From: Desarmillaria ectypa
Lineage: Eukaryota > Basidiomycota > Agaricomycetes > Agaricales > Physalacriaceae
Reading direction: 5' to 3'
DNA: 64,000 bases
Assembly (NCBI GenBank): GCA_030407005.1
Contig: JAUDYN010000010.1
Coordinates: 1,860,001 to 1,924,000 of the forward strand
In this document: positions 34,891-46,224 of the stretch, one piece after another
Numbering within the stretch: the first letter of the stretch is position 1
How the letters are laid out: every line of letters begins with the position of its first letter
Made by a program: the position numbers and the translations under genes
The notes under the pieces: generated by a model
The model's database searches: none
The model's input: the letters and a program-made list of their open reading frames with translations, nothing else
What the model was told of the DNA's origin: nothing

Positions 34891-37133
34891 TGAACGATCA
34901 AGGAGAGTTAGCCCTGCAAATCGTACAGACTAGTGATGGTAACTTGGAAATCGAAGCGTATATGAAACCAAAAGAAGGCGCTAGTTTCTCAGAAAAAGAA
35001 CTACGTGACAAATTTCTTATGGCTTCGATGAGTTGTGAAGAAAAATTATGCCAAGATGAACAAGCCAAGGGACTATTAAACTCCTACTTCCAAGGAAAGG
35101 TAGTCCTTGAGGGCTACAAAGCACAATATCATGTGTATGAGCACATTAGCGATGGCTCTCAATTACGAGAAGATAATGAAATCCCAATTTATAATATACT
35201 AGTTGATAACTTGCATGCGAGGTCAAAAACTAGTAAGTCTAAGAAGAAAAAGACGACACTAGTCCCTGGTTTTGAACACCTTGGTGCACGCATGAAGAGC
35301 CCAGACTTTAAACCAGTCGCAGTGCTCGCTAGTAAGAAATATAAACCTGTAGCATTGAAGGTAAAGCCACTACTGGGTGACCTGCCAGAAAAATTCCGAA
35401 TAGTGAGAGACATTAAGGGTGATCCCCTCAAAGACATCCCACTATTGAGTACTAGTCCACCAGAATATGTACCTACAGCACGCTATACCCCAGAAAGAAA
35501 AGCTAAGATTGACGAGAATCACCCAGAAGGATTTCTATGGCCAGAAGAGCGCAAACTAATGCACCATTTCATGACTATCCAAGAACAGGCATTCGCTTGG
35601 GATGATACTGAACGGGGGCATTTCTGAGAAGATTTCTTCCCGCCAATAGATATTCCTGTAGTACCACACACTCCATGGGTATTGAAGAACATTCCCATCC
35701 CACCTGGGATCTATGAAGAAGTCTGTAGGATTATTAAATCCAAGATTGAAGCTGGTGTATATGAACCATCTAATTCTTCATATAGATCAAGGTGGTTCTG
35801 TGTTATTAAGAAAGATGGTAAAAGCCTTCGACTAGTACATAGTTTGGAGCCCCTCAACGCAGTAACTATTGCGCATTCAGGAATTCCACCAGCCACAGAT
35901 GAACTCTCAGAGCACTTTGCTGGACGTGCCTGTGGAGGATGTTTGGACTTGTATGTTGGATATGACGAGCGCGACATAGCGGTTGGGTCTCGGGACTACA
36001 CTACCTTCCAGACACCATTTGGTTCTATGCGACTAGTAAAGTTACCGATGGGTTGGACGAATTCTGTCCCAATATTCCATGAAGATGTGACGCATATCCT
36101 AAGAGAAGAAATCCCACATGTCACTCGTCCCTATATTGATGATGTACCCATACGAGGACCAAAGACTCGCTATGAAACAGGGGAGGGGAATTTTGAGACT
36201 ATTCCAGAGAACCCAGGGATTTGTCGTTTTGTATGGGAACATATGCAGAACATGAATCGAGTGGTCCAACGGATGAAATATTGTGGAGGAACCTTTTCTG
36301 GACCTAAAACGTTCTTGTGTGTTGAAGAAATGACGGTGGTTGGTCATTTGTGTACGTATGAAGGTAGAAAAATTGAACCTGATAGGGCCGGAGTCATCAG
36401 TCGTTGGGGCCCTTGCAAGCATCTCACTGATGTACGAGCCTTCTTAGGCACTTGTGGAGTCTGTCAAAAGTTTATAAAAGACTATTCGAAGATAGCAGAG
36501 CCACTAGTCAAGTTGACTCGGCTCAATGTACCCTTTGAATGGGAGGATGAACAGCAACTAGCCATGGATAAGTTAAAAGAGGCGGTTGTGAATAGTCCAG
36601 CTATTTGACCAATTGACCTCACTAGTGAAGCAGAAGTAGGCCTATGTGTTGATACCTCATACAAGGCTGTTGGGTTCTACATCTATCAAGTTGATGAAAA
36701 AGATCCTACCAAGCGCTACTATGTTCGCTTTGGTTCGATCACAATGAATGAAAGAGAAGCACGGTTTTCACAGCCCAAACGCGAACTGTATGGACTATTG
36801 CGAGCATTAAAAGCTTGTCAGTATTGGCTCATTGGGATTCGCAACTTAGTAGTTGAAACTGATGCACAATATATTAAGGGTATGCTAAGCAACCCTGGAA
36901 TGGGACCAAATGCCACTATCAACCGTTGGATAGAGGACATATTGATGTTTCATTTCACCCTTCGGCATGTGAAAGGTAGTACTTTCCCTGCAGATGGACT
37001 ATCAAGGCGTGACTCCCAACCTGGAGATGAAGTCCACCCTGACTTGGAGGACTATGAGCTTGAAGACCATGGCCCCTTGAAATTCGAAGTAGCAGAAGGG
37101 ACTAGTACATGGCCAAAGGAACTTGAAGAATGA
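34890..37133 (+). pseudogene. RT and RNase H of younger Ty3 element (two internal TGA)
   Basis: One frame starts at ATG 34890 and is broken only by TGA at 35625-35627 and 36606-36608, both where CGA (Arg) fits. After a linker of about 245 residues the reverse transcriptase shows LDLYVGYDERD, TTFQTPFGSMRL and YIDD (36132-36143). RNase H follows with VDTSYKAVG, VETDAQYIKG and FPADGLSRR. It would copy element RNA to DNA. Apart from the two nonsense codons the domain looks complete, so the inactivation is recent. The frame ends at TGA 37131. Confidence 0.88.
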
Positions 37134-37155
37134 AATTGATAGTTGAGGTGGCTAT

Positions 37156-39627
37156 ATGTATACGCTAGCCACGAGTATTGACGATTTTACTGTAGAATTG
37201 GATGATGCACGCTCACACGAGCTAGAATTAAGAAATCTGTACTTTGCACAAGTGAACACCGATGAAACTCTAGGCCAGTTCTTGAAGGCTACTCCACTAA
37301 TTCCAGGTCTCGAACATAAGTTTGACCCTAACAAAAGGGAGGACTATCCAGAGAGGCAACGGACTAATAGTGGACTGGCACAAGATGAACGCTTACCGCA
37401 TGTCAGAACCTGGTTGAGAAACCTCAGGTACCATCCAGAGGGACTTAATGACAAGCAGTACTGTCGTAACTTCTTCCTAGACAAAGGGGGACGACTGTAC
37501 AGGCGTAGTATTGAAGGGAACCATCGACTAGTGGTCGATAAAAGCCATCGAATGTATATGATGAGATCAGCACATGACTCATTAGGACATCGAGGTTTTT
37601 ATGCAACTAAGTCACTATTGGAGCAGCGGTTTTGGTGGCCAGAGTTGGAACGAGATGTCAGTTGGTATGTCAAATCTTGTCATTTATGCCAAGTCAGACA
37701 GAAGACTATGCTCCGTATCCCACCTTCTGTCACTGAGACACCATCGCTATTCCAAAAAGTACACTGTGACACAATGGTTATGTCTCCAGCATCGAATAAG
37801 TGCAAATATATAGTTCATGCACGCGACTCACTATCGTCATGGCCAGAGGCAAGGGCTTTACAACATGAGAATGCTAAAGCTATTGCGATTTGGTTCTTTG
37901 AGGATGTGATATGCAGGTGGGGCTGTCCGTATGAAATAGTAACTGATAATGGCGGACCATGGGTTGCTGTTATACAATGGCTAGCAGACAAGTACAGCAT
38001 TACTGGAATAAAGATCTCTCCTTACAATTCGCAAGCGAATGGAAAGATAGAAAGAGGCCATTGGGATATTCGTCAATCACTCTTTAAGGCAACTAGTGGC
38101 AATGCAAGGAAGTGGTTTTACTTCCTACCGCATGTATTGTGGGCTGACCACATTACTATTAAACGTGTTAGGAATCTGCCGAAATCAGGATATGAGAGTG
38201 AGGGGCGACAAGTGATGATCGAAGCGAGGTAGGATATGTTATAGAGATGTATGTCGTTAGGGAATAGAATAGATTCCGGCAAGGGTTCGTGAGGAGACCT
38301 GAGAGGTCCAGTTTGCGAGGTAAAGGGGTCAGTAAGTGCGAAGCAGTTACTGTAGGAAGCAGCCGGTGAGCGCGGAGCTATTATGGGCTGTAGATGAAGA
38401 CAAGCGCTAGGCGTAGTCTTCGGATTGGTGTCGGAAAGCGCTTGGCGTATCCAACGAGTTGTTCAGCAAGCGCTAGGCGTAACTGATGAGGTTTCTGACA
38501 AGCGCTAGGCGTAGTCAGGAAGCGAGGAGATTGGCAAGCGCTAGGCGTAACCGATCAGATGCTTAGTTCACACAATGAAGTGGACTTGAAGATGAGTAGC
38601 TTGATTCCTTTATTCTACAAGGTTACAGATGGTATTTATATACTAAAAGGCTCGAGTCATGAATATTCTACAATGTTCTATTATATTCTAGTATGAGCAA
38701 GAAGAATAGAGAAAGTAAAAGAAAATTATGTGTGAGTCACTGCTAGGACCGAGAAGGCCGAGTGTAGGCATGCGTTGACTCATGCACCGAGTTTACAGAT
38801 ACTCAAGATCCATGACAAAACGTGGGATGGGTTGCTCACCATATTTTATGGCACTAGGTGCACATCCAATAGTACCGCTTGACGTAGTTGAAGCTACCTG
38901 GCTAGTAAAACCCCCAAGTGGAATTTTGAGCACTGCAGACCTAATTGGTCTCCGTGCAAAAGCGCTAGCCAAGCATGCTCAACATGTAATGGCCATGAGA
39001 CAGAGAGTCAGTAAGAATAAGCTTGATACAGTACTATGCTATGAACGTGAGCACAAGGCCACTATTGTGGACTATGACTTCAAACCAGGTCGACTAGTGC
39101 TTATGCGAAACACACGCGTTGAAGATAGTCTGGATAGCAAGATGGAGCCAAGGTACTTGGGGCCACTAGTCGTCATAAGAAGGACCAAAGGTGGTTCCTA
39201 TGTCTTAGCAGAATTGGATGGATCACTGGTCGGTGGCGCAGTCGCTCAGTTTAGAGTAATCCCATACCATGCGAGGCATAGTATCAGCTTACCAAAGAAA
39301 ATTCATGATTTAATTGATGTAAGTCCTCAAACTCTTAAAGAGTTGGTGGATAGTGACGAATCTGTCCCAACTGAATACCACTATCGGCCATTAGGCAAGA
39401 AACTGTATGGTGTAGACCAGATTAGACTGCAACAGAGCGACACTAGAGGATCTGATAGTGAAGATTCAGGTTCAGAAGCAGAGGGATACCCTCAGCCTGG
39501 TGACAATGATAGCGATAGTAGTGAAGAGGACGAAGTCCCCATCACTAGTCGACTTAGAAGCTCGAAAACTGCAGTCAACAACAGTCAAACACAATTGATA
39601 TTGCTGGGTAATGACAGCGTAAGCTAG
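37156..39627 (+). pseudogene. Integrase of younger Ty3 element, split by a solo LTR
   Basis: The frame is shifted relative to RT. A zinc region (HDSLGH then CHLC) precedes a catalytic core with Asp 205, Asp 264 (TDNGGP) and Glu 299 (NGKIERGH), spaced 58 and 34. At 38166 a solo LTR plus a 5-base target duplication interrupts the core. The coding frame resumes at 38818 with RGMGCSPYFM and runs through a C-terminal domain (VLMRNTRVED, YLGPLVVIRR) to 39627. LTR plus duplication is 657 bases, a multiple of three, but it contains stops. Integrase would join element DNA to the genome. Confidence 0.88.
38166..38817 (-). mobile_element. Solo LTR in integrase, target duplication AAACG
   Basis: This 652-base solo LTR is flanked by AAACG at 38161-38165 and 38818-38822. 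Read on the minus strand it begins TGTCATGG and ends CCTAACA, with a TATA box TAGTATATAAATACC. It is a close relative of the LTR at 60776-61290 and a distant one of 3820-4262. It carries five AAGCGCTAGGCGTA-type repeats (near 38402, 38436, 38468, 38500, 38536), where the relative at 60776 has one. It contains no ACTAGT, unlike its host element. Confidence 0.92.
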
Positions 39628-40014
39628 ATAAGACTATCTAGGCAGTTGATATTCGCAGTAATAACAGACTAGTAATGGAAAAACTGTATAGGCAGTGACT
39701 AGTAATGGTCAGCACGACCAGTGGCGAGTCTAAAACTATGATTGTATTAGCAGAATACCAACCAGTATTGAGAATAGAATGAGAAGAATAGAGTCCTATC
39801 GAAGAAGATCGGCACTGTTGCATGTGAACCTGAAAATCATCAAGTGAATTTGATGATCTCTGATGGCTAAGTGTCAGCTGGACTTGGTGATGAGAATGTG
39901 ATCGAGAACTGTGACCTCAAAAGGAAGTAGTAAGGGTCCACTAGTGGGACGCACTGCTAAGTACAAAAGGGACTTGGGTGACTGGGGACAGTCACTATTT
40001 CAGTGCGGGGGAGA
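39628..40014 (+). other. 3' untranslated region and polypurine tract
   Basis: Between the integrase stop and the 3' LTR there is no ORF of note. It ends with GTGCGGGGGAGA (40003-40014), a polypurine tract for plus-strand priming, directly before the LTR start TGATATG at 40015. Confidence 0.7.
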
Positions 40015-40184
40015 TGATATGCCGTCTACACATTCACACCTAGATTTTGCGATTTTGTAACAATACTATTGCACATCTATCCTATACTAGTGATACATAG
40101 AGGACTATGTATCACTAGTATAGGATAGATGTGCAATAGTATTGTTACAAAATCGCAAAATCTAGGTGTGAATGCATAGATGGC
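40015..40184. repeat. 170-base LTR hairpin: truncated 3' LTR facing an inverted LTR end
   Basis: Bases 40015 to about 40103 are the first part of the plus-strand 3' LTR. They are followed immediately by its reverse complement, ending ...GGCATATCA at 40184, with an 8-base loop AGAGGACT and three mismatches near the outer ends. The inverted half is the 5' end of the older minus-strand LTR, whose 3' half is at 29634-30223. The junction shares CTAT. Confidence 0.9.
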
Positions 40185-40529
40185 ATATCACCAAGAACAG
40201 AACTCATGGGTCCGAGAAAATGAGATGATGAACACAATGGAGGTGATACAAGAATACAAGACTAATGTAAACTGTGTCTTACAAACTCCAAAAATCGCAA
40301 CCAAAGACAAAGTAGTGATCAAGATACTGGATCACGAATACTCAGAAAATGGCGACATAGCATATCTCACCAAATGAAAAGATGGACACACCAAATAGAT
40401 CATTAACCCCAACAAAGACTTATGAAAAACACTGATTGATCAGTACTGGATCAGTCAAATTGAATCACAGCTCAACTCCCCTGAAGAAGAGCCTTAGCAG
40501 TTGGGATGACTGCTTTAACAAGGGGGTAA
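40185..40529 (+). pseudogene. 3' end of old Ty3 pol remnant
   Basis: An open piece (40180-40377) and following stop-broken codons resemble the C-terminal end of a Ty3 polyprotein (DKVVIKILDHEY, then DQYWISQIESQL). It is followed by a purine run AAGGGGG(T)AA before the LTR at 40530. It is most simply the other end of the element cut at 29633; the integrase core between is missing. Confidence 0.5.
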
Positions 40530-41206
40530 TGTTACAATTTTTCCATTATCTTATCTTATCTGAGTCATATCCATGACTCATCCATCTAATCCATTAGAGC
40601 ATTCACCTTGTATCAACATATGCACTGACGATCACCCCAGTTCATGCAAACTGTCACCCCCATTCTCTCTCATTGGACTATGATCCATCCAGCTCCACAC
40701 CATCCTCACTTGAACCATACTGTCTCCTCATGAACCGTAATGTTTCACCTATGAATATTTACTGTATTTTCAGTATATAAGTAGAGTAAACTACACCATT
40801 GTACTCTATCTTTTGACTAAATTACATTCTTATACCTCTTGTTGCACCAGACCAAAGACCAGGCCTAACTCTCTATATGGGTGATTGTTCAAATGCATAA
40901 CAGCCCAAGAGAACAGCTTACATCCCAAGTCATGTGTCTAAGATGGGTTGTAACACGCCCCTTTACTACCATTCCCACACCAAATACTCATAGATGGATC
41001 TATATTTAGTCTTTCACTTTGCATATATAAGTAGCATAGCTTTCACTGTATATTCTCCATCTTTCAACTAAAGTTTACTTTCATACCACATACTCTCCAC
41101 CTAAAGATCTGAAGACCAAAGCTGTGACTGAAGGGTGATTGTCCAAATGTGAGACAGCCCAATGGATCACATGTGTCTGCAGATCATGTGGACTATGGGT
41201 CTAACA
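40530..41206 (+). repeat. Two tandem related LTRs
   Basis: The first runs from TGTTACAATTTTT (40530) to TTGTAACA (40955), with TATA GTATATAAGTAG near 40772. The second, partial or related, runs from about 40949 (TGTAACACGCCCC) to TCTAACA (41206), with TATA CATATATAAGTAGC near 41020 and GGTGATTGTCCAAA near its end. They share the LTR family of 23757-24157. The boundary between them is ambiguous because TGTAACA can close one and open the other. Confidence 0.6.
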
Positions 41207-42907
41207 TCATGCCTTGAGTAATTCTGACCCCTTGGGTAGGTCAGAATCATCTGGAATAGTTAGCCTCCACTTATTGTAGTCCCACTTGATGAGACTGCTT
41301 TCAGTATCCACTTTCCTGGCAGTGCAATCCCTGTAACCTGTGTTGCATCTGTCATATCCACATTTTCTGTTGTTGCTGCTACCTCCTCCTTTGTCTGCAA
41401 GTTTATAGATAGTGGCTAGTAACCTTTCTTCCATGGACTCTGTTTTAACAGAGGGATCAGCTTGTTGTGGAGTGGCTGATGCAGCTGCTTGGCCTGGTAT
41501 TGCAGGATTCAGCTGCCCATAGGGTGAATACCTATATAGATTAGAGAAGGTAAGTGGTGGACCCATAGCAGATGCCTATTGTAAGGCATCTATCATTTCT
41601 GCTATGCTTCTCCCAGATGCTACTAGAGGTTGTCCATAAGCTGGAGCAGATGCTGCTTGCTGATCTTGTATAGGGTAAGGTAGTAGCATTGTATGAGGTG
41701 TATATGGCATATATACTGGAGCAGGATTGACATAAGGGGACCTATAGCTTTCCAGTGCATACTTGACAGCCTTCTAGACCTCTTTCACAGAGAAGAGTTG
41801 TGCTGGATCCTAGTTAGAGAATAGCATGGCCAGCTTCTGATCAACCAACATCCTTAACCCTGGATAGATAGCTGATATGTATGCTCTAGCATATTCATGT
41901 GCTGACATGAGTGGGTTGGTTCCCATAGTAAGGTCTAATCCAATGCTTTGAATATATCTGTCAAAGTGGCCAAATTTATCCAATGATGCTATAGGTGAGA
42001 CCCTCAACATTTTAGCCACTTCTTCCAGGTGAGTGGGCATGTAGTGGCAGGTCTTATTAGACTTTGGGTAGAACTCATATATTTGGGATTTAAAAGCAGC
42101 CTAATTTGCTGCAGCCATATTAGCTGGTGTGGCTTCAGATGATTTCTGCCATAACTTTGTCTGGATTAGGTCTGCATATAGGATTGCTGCCTGGATGAAC
42201 TCCCAATCCATTTGCTGTCCAACTGCTTTACACATCTGCTCTACCTTGTCAAAGTAGATGGATAGAATTATGGAGTCTTGATCTCCTTTCCACCCTCAGC
42301 TTAAGGCTCTGCCAGAGCCTCTAATAGGTAGTTGTGATTATTGCATCATGTTGAAATATAAATGGATCCTTTATTCCTAGCCTAATGATATGTTCTGTCT
42401 AGTGGTAGGAAACTTGGTGAAGAAGGTGAACTTGGTTCTTCTGACTCTAGGGACCAGGTATAGTGTAATACTGGATTATTTTGATGTGAGCTAGTAGGGT
42501 GTGAGTCTGAATTTGAGTGTTGGTGGATAGGTAAGTCTGTAGATACACTCTCTAAATGTGATTGTCCTGATAATAAGGACTCTAGGATAGCCCATAGTTT
42601 TTGTTCATATATGGATGTGAAGGTTGTATTATATTGAAAGTGTCTTGACTCATTATCTGATACCAAGTTAAATAGATCCTCCTTATCAGATATCCTATCA
42701 CCTATGGCAGCTTGTAGAGTAGCTCTGAGTGCTTCCACTTCTAAGCATCATAGAGTCAGATGAAGGATCCTTCTTTCTCCTGCAATTGTGGTTCAATCTC
42801 CTCTCATAGTGAGTTCTACTTGTAAGGCTGGCAAACTCTCTGGTGAGAGAATTACAGTTTGCTTTTGCAAGATCTTTTGTATACAGTAAGTATACAAGGA
42901 GATGCAA
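41207..42907 (-). pseudogene. Gag-like remnant of a further Ty3 element
   Basis: The minus strand reads in pieces: 42907-42698, 42738-42382 (MEALRATLQAAIGDRIS, acidic Ser/His-rich), 42040-41810 (PTHLEEVAKMLRV, RYIQSIGLDLTMG) and 41566-41207, ending in a knuckle-like CGYDRCNTGYRDC and KWRLTIPDDSDLPKG. This is the order of a basidiomycete Ty3 Gag. Pieces are separated by stops and frame changes, and CpG is very low. No pol follows, because the LTR pair at 40530-41206 begins where it should continue. Confidence 0.6.
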
Positions 42908-44389
42908 GAATGACCTGCTTCAGATCAGTATGAATCTGCTTCTGATAGCAGAGAAGAGTGAAAAAGTGGGACTCAACATTCTTTCAAGAGATATATGCTT
43001 TGAGAGCAAGTTCTGAGTGATAGCAATGAGCTTCTGTGCTGTTCACTAGCAATACTAGGCATAAGGCTGCTAAAGTATGCTAAGCTGGAGGCTTGGATAA
43101 GGAATTTATTCCTTTAGCATGCTATGAGCTTGATTGTTTTTTTTTCTCTCTCTAGTTACATTGGTGCTTTTATACTTCTCAGAATCAAGCTAACTTTCTA
43201 TCTCTATACTTATCTGTTCTGATAAATCTTGCCAAGTAGTAACCTGCTCCATTGTGCCTACCCCTTTTTACACTCCTAATTAATTCTCCTAGAGAGAAAC
43301 CATATAGGATCACCATTCTTGATGATATTATGGCAGAGGCATAGGCTATTACTGGTAGATAGCCATCTATTATATCTGATGCAGTTCTTAGTCTAGCAGA
43401 AAAGCATGTATGATGATGGATAGCAGTTCAAATGGCAGTCTAATGGCCTCTGATTCCTGGTCTGATGAAAAAGTGGGTTACCAATGACAGATAGCAGTCC
43501 AGATGGCAGTTCATTATCTCTGACTTTCCTTTCTAGTGGATTTCAGTCCTGTATTCCCATTAACTGAGCAAATGGGTGTTGTTAGTCCTGTGGCAAGTAC
43601 TAGCTTGGCAAAAGCCAAAATTTGATGCTATAGCTCATGACAGTTGCCCACTTATACTATTGTATTTATTGTTTCATGCATGACTACCTTACTTTCATTC
43701 CTATAATTAGGACTGGGACTTTGATATATAAGTAGCATAGCTCTCACTGTATATTCTCTAGCTTCAAGCTAAAGTTAATGTATATCAGACTTACTTGTTG
43801 ACTCTCCTCACCTAGGCTAAGCCTTAAGTATCCTCATTCTTGTGTAGCAATCATCTTTCAACTCAGTGGGTGACTGTACAAACATGATACAGCCCATTGT
43901 TGCTTGATTGTTATACTGGAGTCTGAGTCTAAAAATGACCCTGATTATAGCATTGTTGATGACCCTTCTGGTTTTGATTATTATGGTGGTTCTGGTTCTG
44001 GGGTTGTTTATCATGAACTGATACAGGTACAGCTGGTTCCTGCAGTGTTGGTGATGCTTCTTGGATGATGGATTTTTAGATGCAGGATTCAGGTTCTCAG
44101 AGTTTAAGTTGTACAGTGAGATTGCAATGAGGAGGGATGATAGTAATGTTGTTAGGGGTAGTATTCAGGAGTTTTTTGATCATAACACTGACAATGAACT
44201 GAGTGTGTAAGGGACCTAACAAAAATGAAGTGTTGCATGTTTTATGATGATAGAAGCAGAAAAGATTGGTGGTGATTAGTTGGTGTCTGTATTGAACAGA
44301 CAGGTCAATAATGTGAATGTGATGGTCATCCAAAAACCTTCCATTAAGTTGATGAATAGAAATGAGTACAGCTAATCTAATTAACACTG
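42908..44389. other. CpG-poor decayed repeats, LTR-like piece
   Basis: Around 43680-43950 there is another LTR-like stretch with TATA GATATATAAGTAGCATAGC (43718) and GGGTGACTGTACAAA, related to 40990-41206. No coding remnant is recognised elsewhere. The hydrophobic 217-residue minus-strand frame at 44097-44750 is the antisense of an acidic repeat-rich region, not a membrane protein. Confidence 0.45.
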
Positions 44390-45999
44390 CTAGTCCAAGG
44401 AATAGGAATATGATGAGAATAAGAATGAGGATAATGTCTATAATAGTAGGTATGAGGATAAAGAGGAATTCAGATGTCATCAAGTCTGATTGGATGAACT
44501 TGTTAAAACTTTTGTCAAAGTTTTGACAAGTTTGTAGGGATTGAATAAGGATTACTATGGTGATTGGAATAATGGCCAATAAGTTGATCCAGATGAGGAT
44601 GAGGATGAAGATAGTGATGAAAATAAATATGAAGTTTAGGACTTCAAGAATGTGAATATACATTGAGCTGAGCACTGTGCAAGGTGTGTTAAATGTTAAT
44701 TCAACTGGAAAGAGCAGCTTCAGACAAATTGTTAATGACTGACTTGACAAATAAGATCAAACACCAAGGCTACTTCACATTCAGACAGTCACCTTTAGTG
44801 TCAAACAATAAATGGCAGTTGTCAGATGACTAAGTGCTTAGTTCACAAAGAAGGAGAGCAGAGTAGAACATCAGGTGAATAAATGTTAGTCTGAAGCTGA
44901 GGCTTAAGGCTACAGCATCACCTAATTTATACATATTTGAGTATGCTAATAATAAGTATGTGTGAGTCAGTGTCTGTGCAGTTTCTATATGGTCTCTAGG
45001 CCTGAAATGCCAAAGATAATGAGTAATAAGAGTGTCACAGCAATCCATGCTGAGACTGATGAGTATACATGTGGTATACAAGTCTGAAGAAGTCAGAGTG
45101 GATGTGGTGCACCTGTGCTACAGTACTTCATGCAGTATAAATCTGGTATTGGTCCAGTAACCAGTTTGAATGGAAGCTGATATGCAAGGTCACAGTAGAT
45201 TGCAGTGCAACATGATCAAGATTCCATTAACTCTTAAACATACAGCAATGTCATGATAGTTTCTCCTGAGACTAGTGCTCATGCCCACTCATTTTGGTAT
45301 GCTTGAGTTCTTGGAATCATCTATGCACAGATATGCTATATAGGATCAGAATTTAATAGCCATTCCATCCAGCACATGGAGTTCCTGTGGGTTTGATAGT
45401 ATGGGACTGAGCCAGACTATAGATGGGGATTCAAGAGCACATGCCTTCCCAAAATTGGATTTGTACCTGAAGATGATGAAGGGGCATTCTGATTTCTTGA
45501 TCCTTCCCTGGTTCTCCATGCATGTCATTTGACTCCCATGTTTTCATCTGGTTGTACTTGGACACTTCTTAATTTTTACCCATCTGATGCATGACATCCA
45601 GGAGAAGATAAAGATTGGATGAATTACTATATTATGATGTGAGTCACATGGCCTTTAACAGTTTTCCCTAGCTAACTAGTGATTCATTTTGTGGAAAGCA
45701 TCATTAACAGAGACATGTACATGTGCTATACTGGTGGGGGCATTGGACATAGTGCTGACCCAAATCTTGAAGATAACGCAATGGAGGTTGAGACTACATA
45801 TGAAACAGGGTCTGACAAACTAGATAATGAAGTTCAGGCCATAGATGAAGATACAGATGAAGGTGAAGAAGATGATGGCAAGGATCAAAGCTCTGAAGAC
45901 AGCAGGGATGAGAGGCATTCTGAAGAAAGCACCAATTCTGATGGATCTGTAGAGTCAAGCTACCTTGATGATGAAGATACAGGGTTGGCTGACTTGTAG
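44390..45999 (+). pseudogene. Plavaka-like DNA transposase, 3' part
   Basis: Fragments read in order: FVKVLTSL, NKDYYGDWNNGQ, acidic PDEDEDEDSDENKY, FWYA*VLGI, HMEFLWV, GTEPDYRWGFK, LPKIGFVPEDDEGAF, FLDPSLV, and the open tail from 45679 with INRDMYMCYTGGGIGH followed by a Glu/Asp/Ser-rich end. This resembles the C-terminal half of Plavaka transposases common in agaricomycetes, recognised from memory of the family. Stops are TGA/TAG where Arg or Trp is expected, and CpG is nearly absent. The N-terminal half and terminal repeats were not found. Confidence 0.6.
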
Positions 46000-46224
46000 C
46001 ACATTTTGGACATTTAAAAGTCAAATGTAATCACTAGTATCATTTTACAATCAGCCCATGCGAGCCAGACCATATTCTATTGAGCTTATGGTAGTGATAC
46101 ATGAGCCAGAAACAATTATATGCAATCTTGAAGGCCAAGTTATTATTATGGGGGGTCATAATAGCATACCAAAAGGTCACAATATCATGCCTTGGTTATA
46201 CAGGATTGTAAGGCTTTGAAAAGG

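Larger units (their letters stand above)
30224..40103 (+). mobile_element. Younger Ty3/gypsy retrotransposon with separate ORFs
   Basis: Order: 5' LTR, PBS-like site, Gag ORF, protease ORF, RT/RNase H, integrase, polypurine tract GCGGGGGAGA (40005-40014), truncated 3' LTR. It inserted into the minus-strand LTR that remains on both sides (29634-30223 and 40104-40184). Damage: an early TGA in the Gag leader, two internal TGA codons in pol, a frame change before integrase and a solo LTR inside integrase. It cannot move by itself. ACTAGT occurs about 40 times over the element and its flanking LTR pieces. Confidence 0.9.

Noticed and set aside
38401..38560. CRISPR-like array from the regularly spaced AAGCGCTAGGCGTA repeats
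   Set aside because: Repeats are 14 bases with ~20-base related spacers inside an LTR of a eukaryotic element; this is tandem amplification.
44097..44750. A 217-residue multi-pass membrane protein on the minus strand
   Set aside because: It is the antisense of an acidic Asp/Glu-rich stretch of a decayed transposase; the hydrophobic run follows from GAT/GAA codons read backwards.
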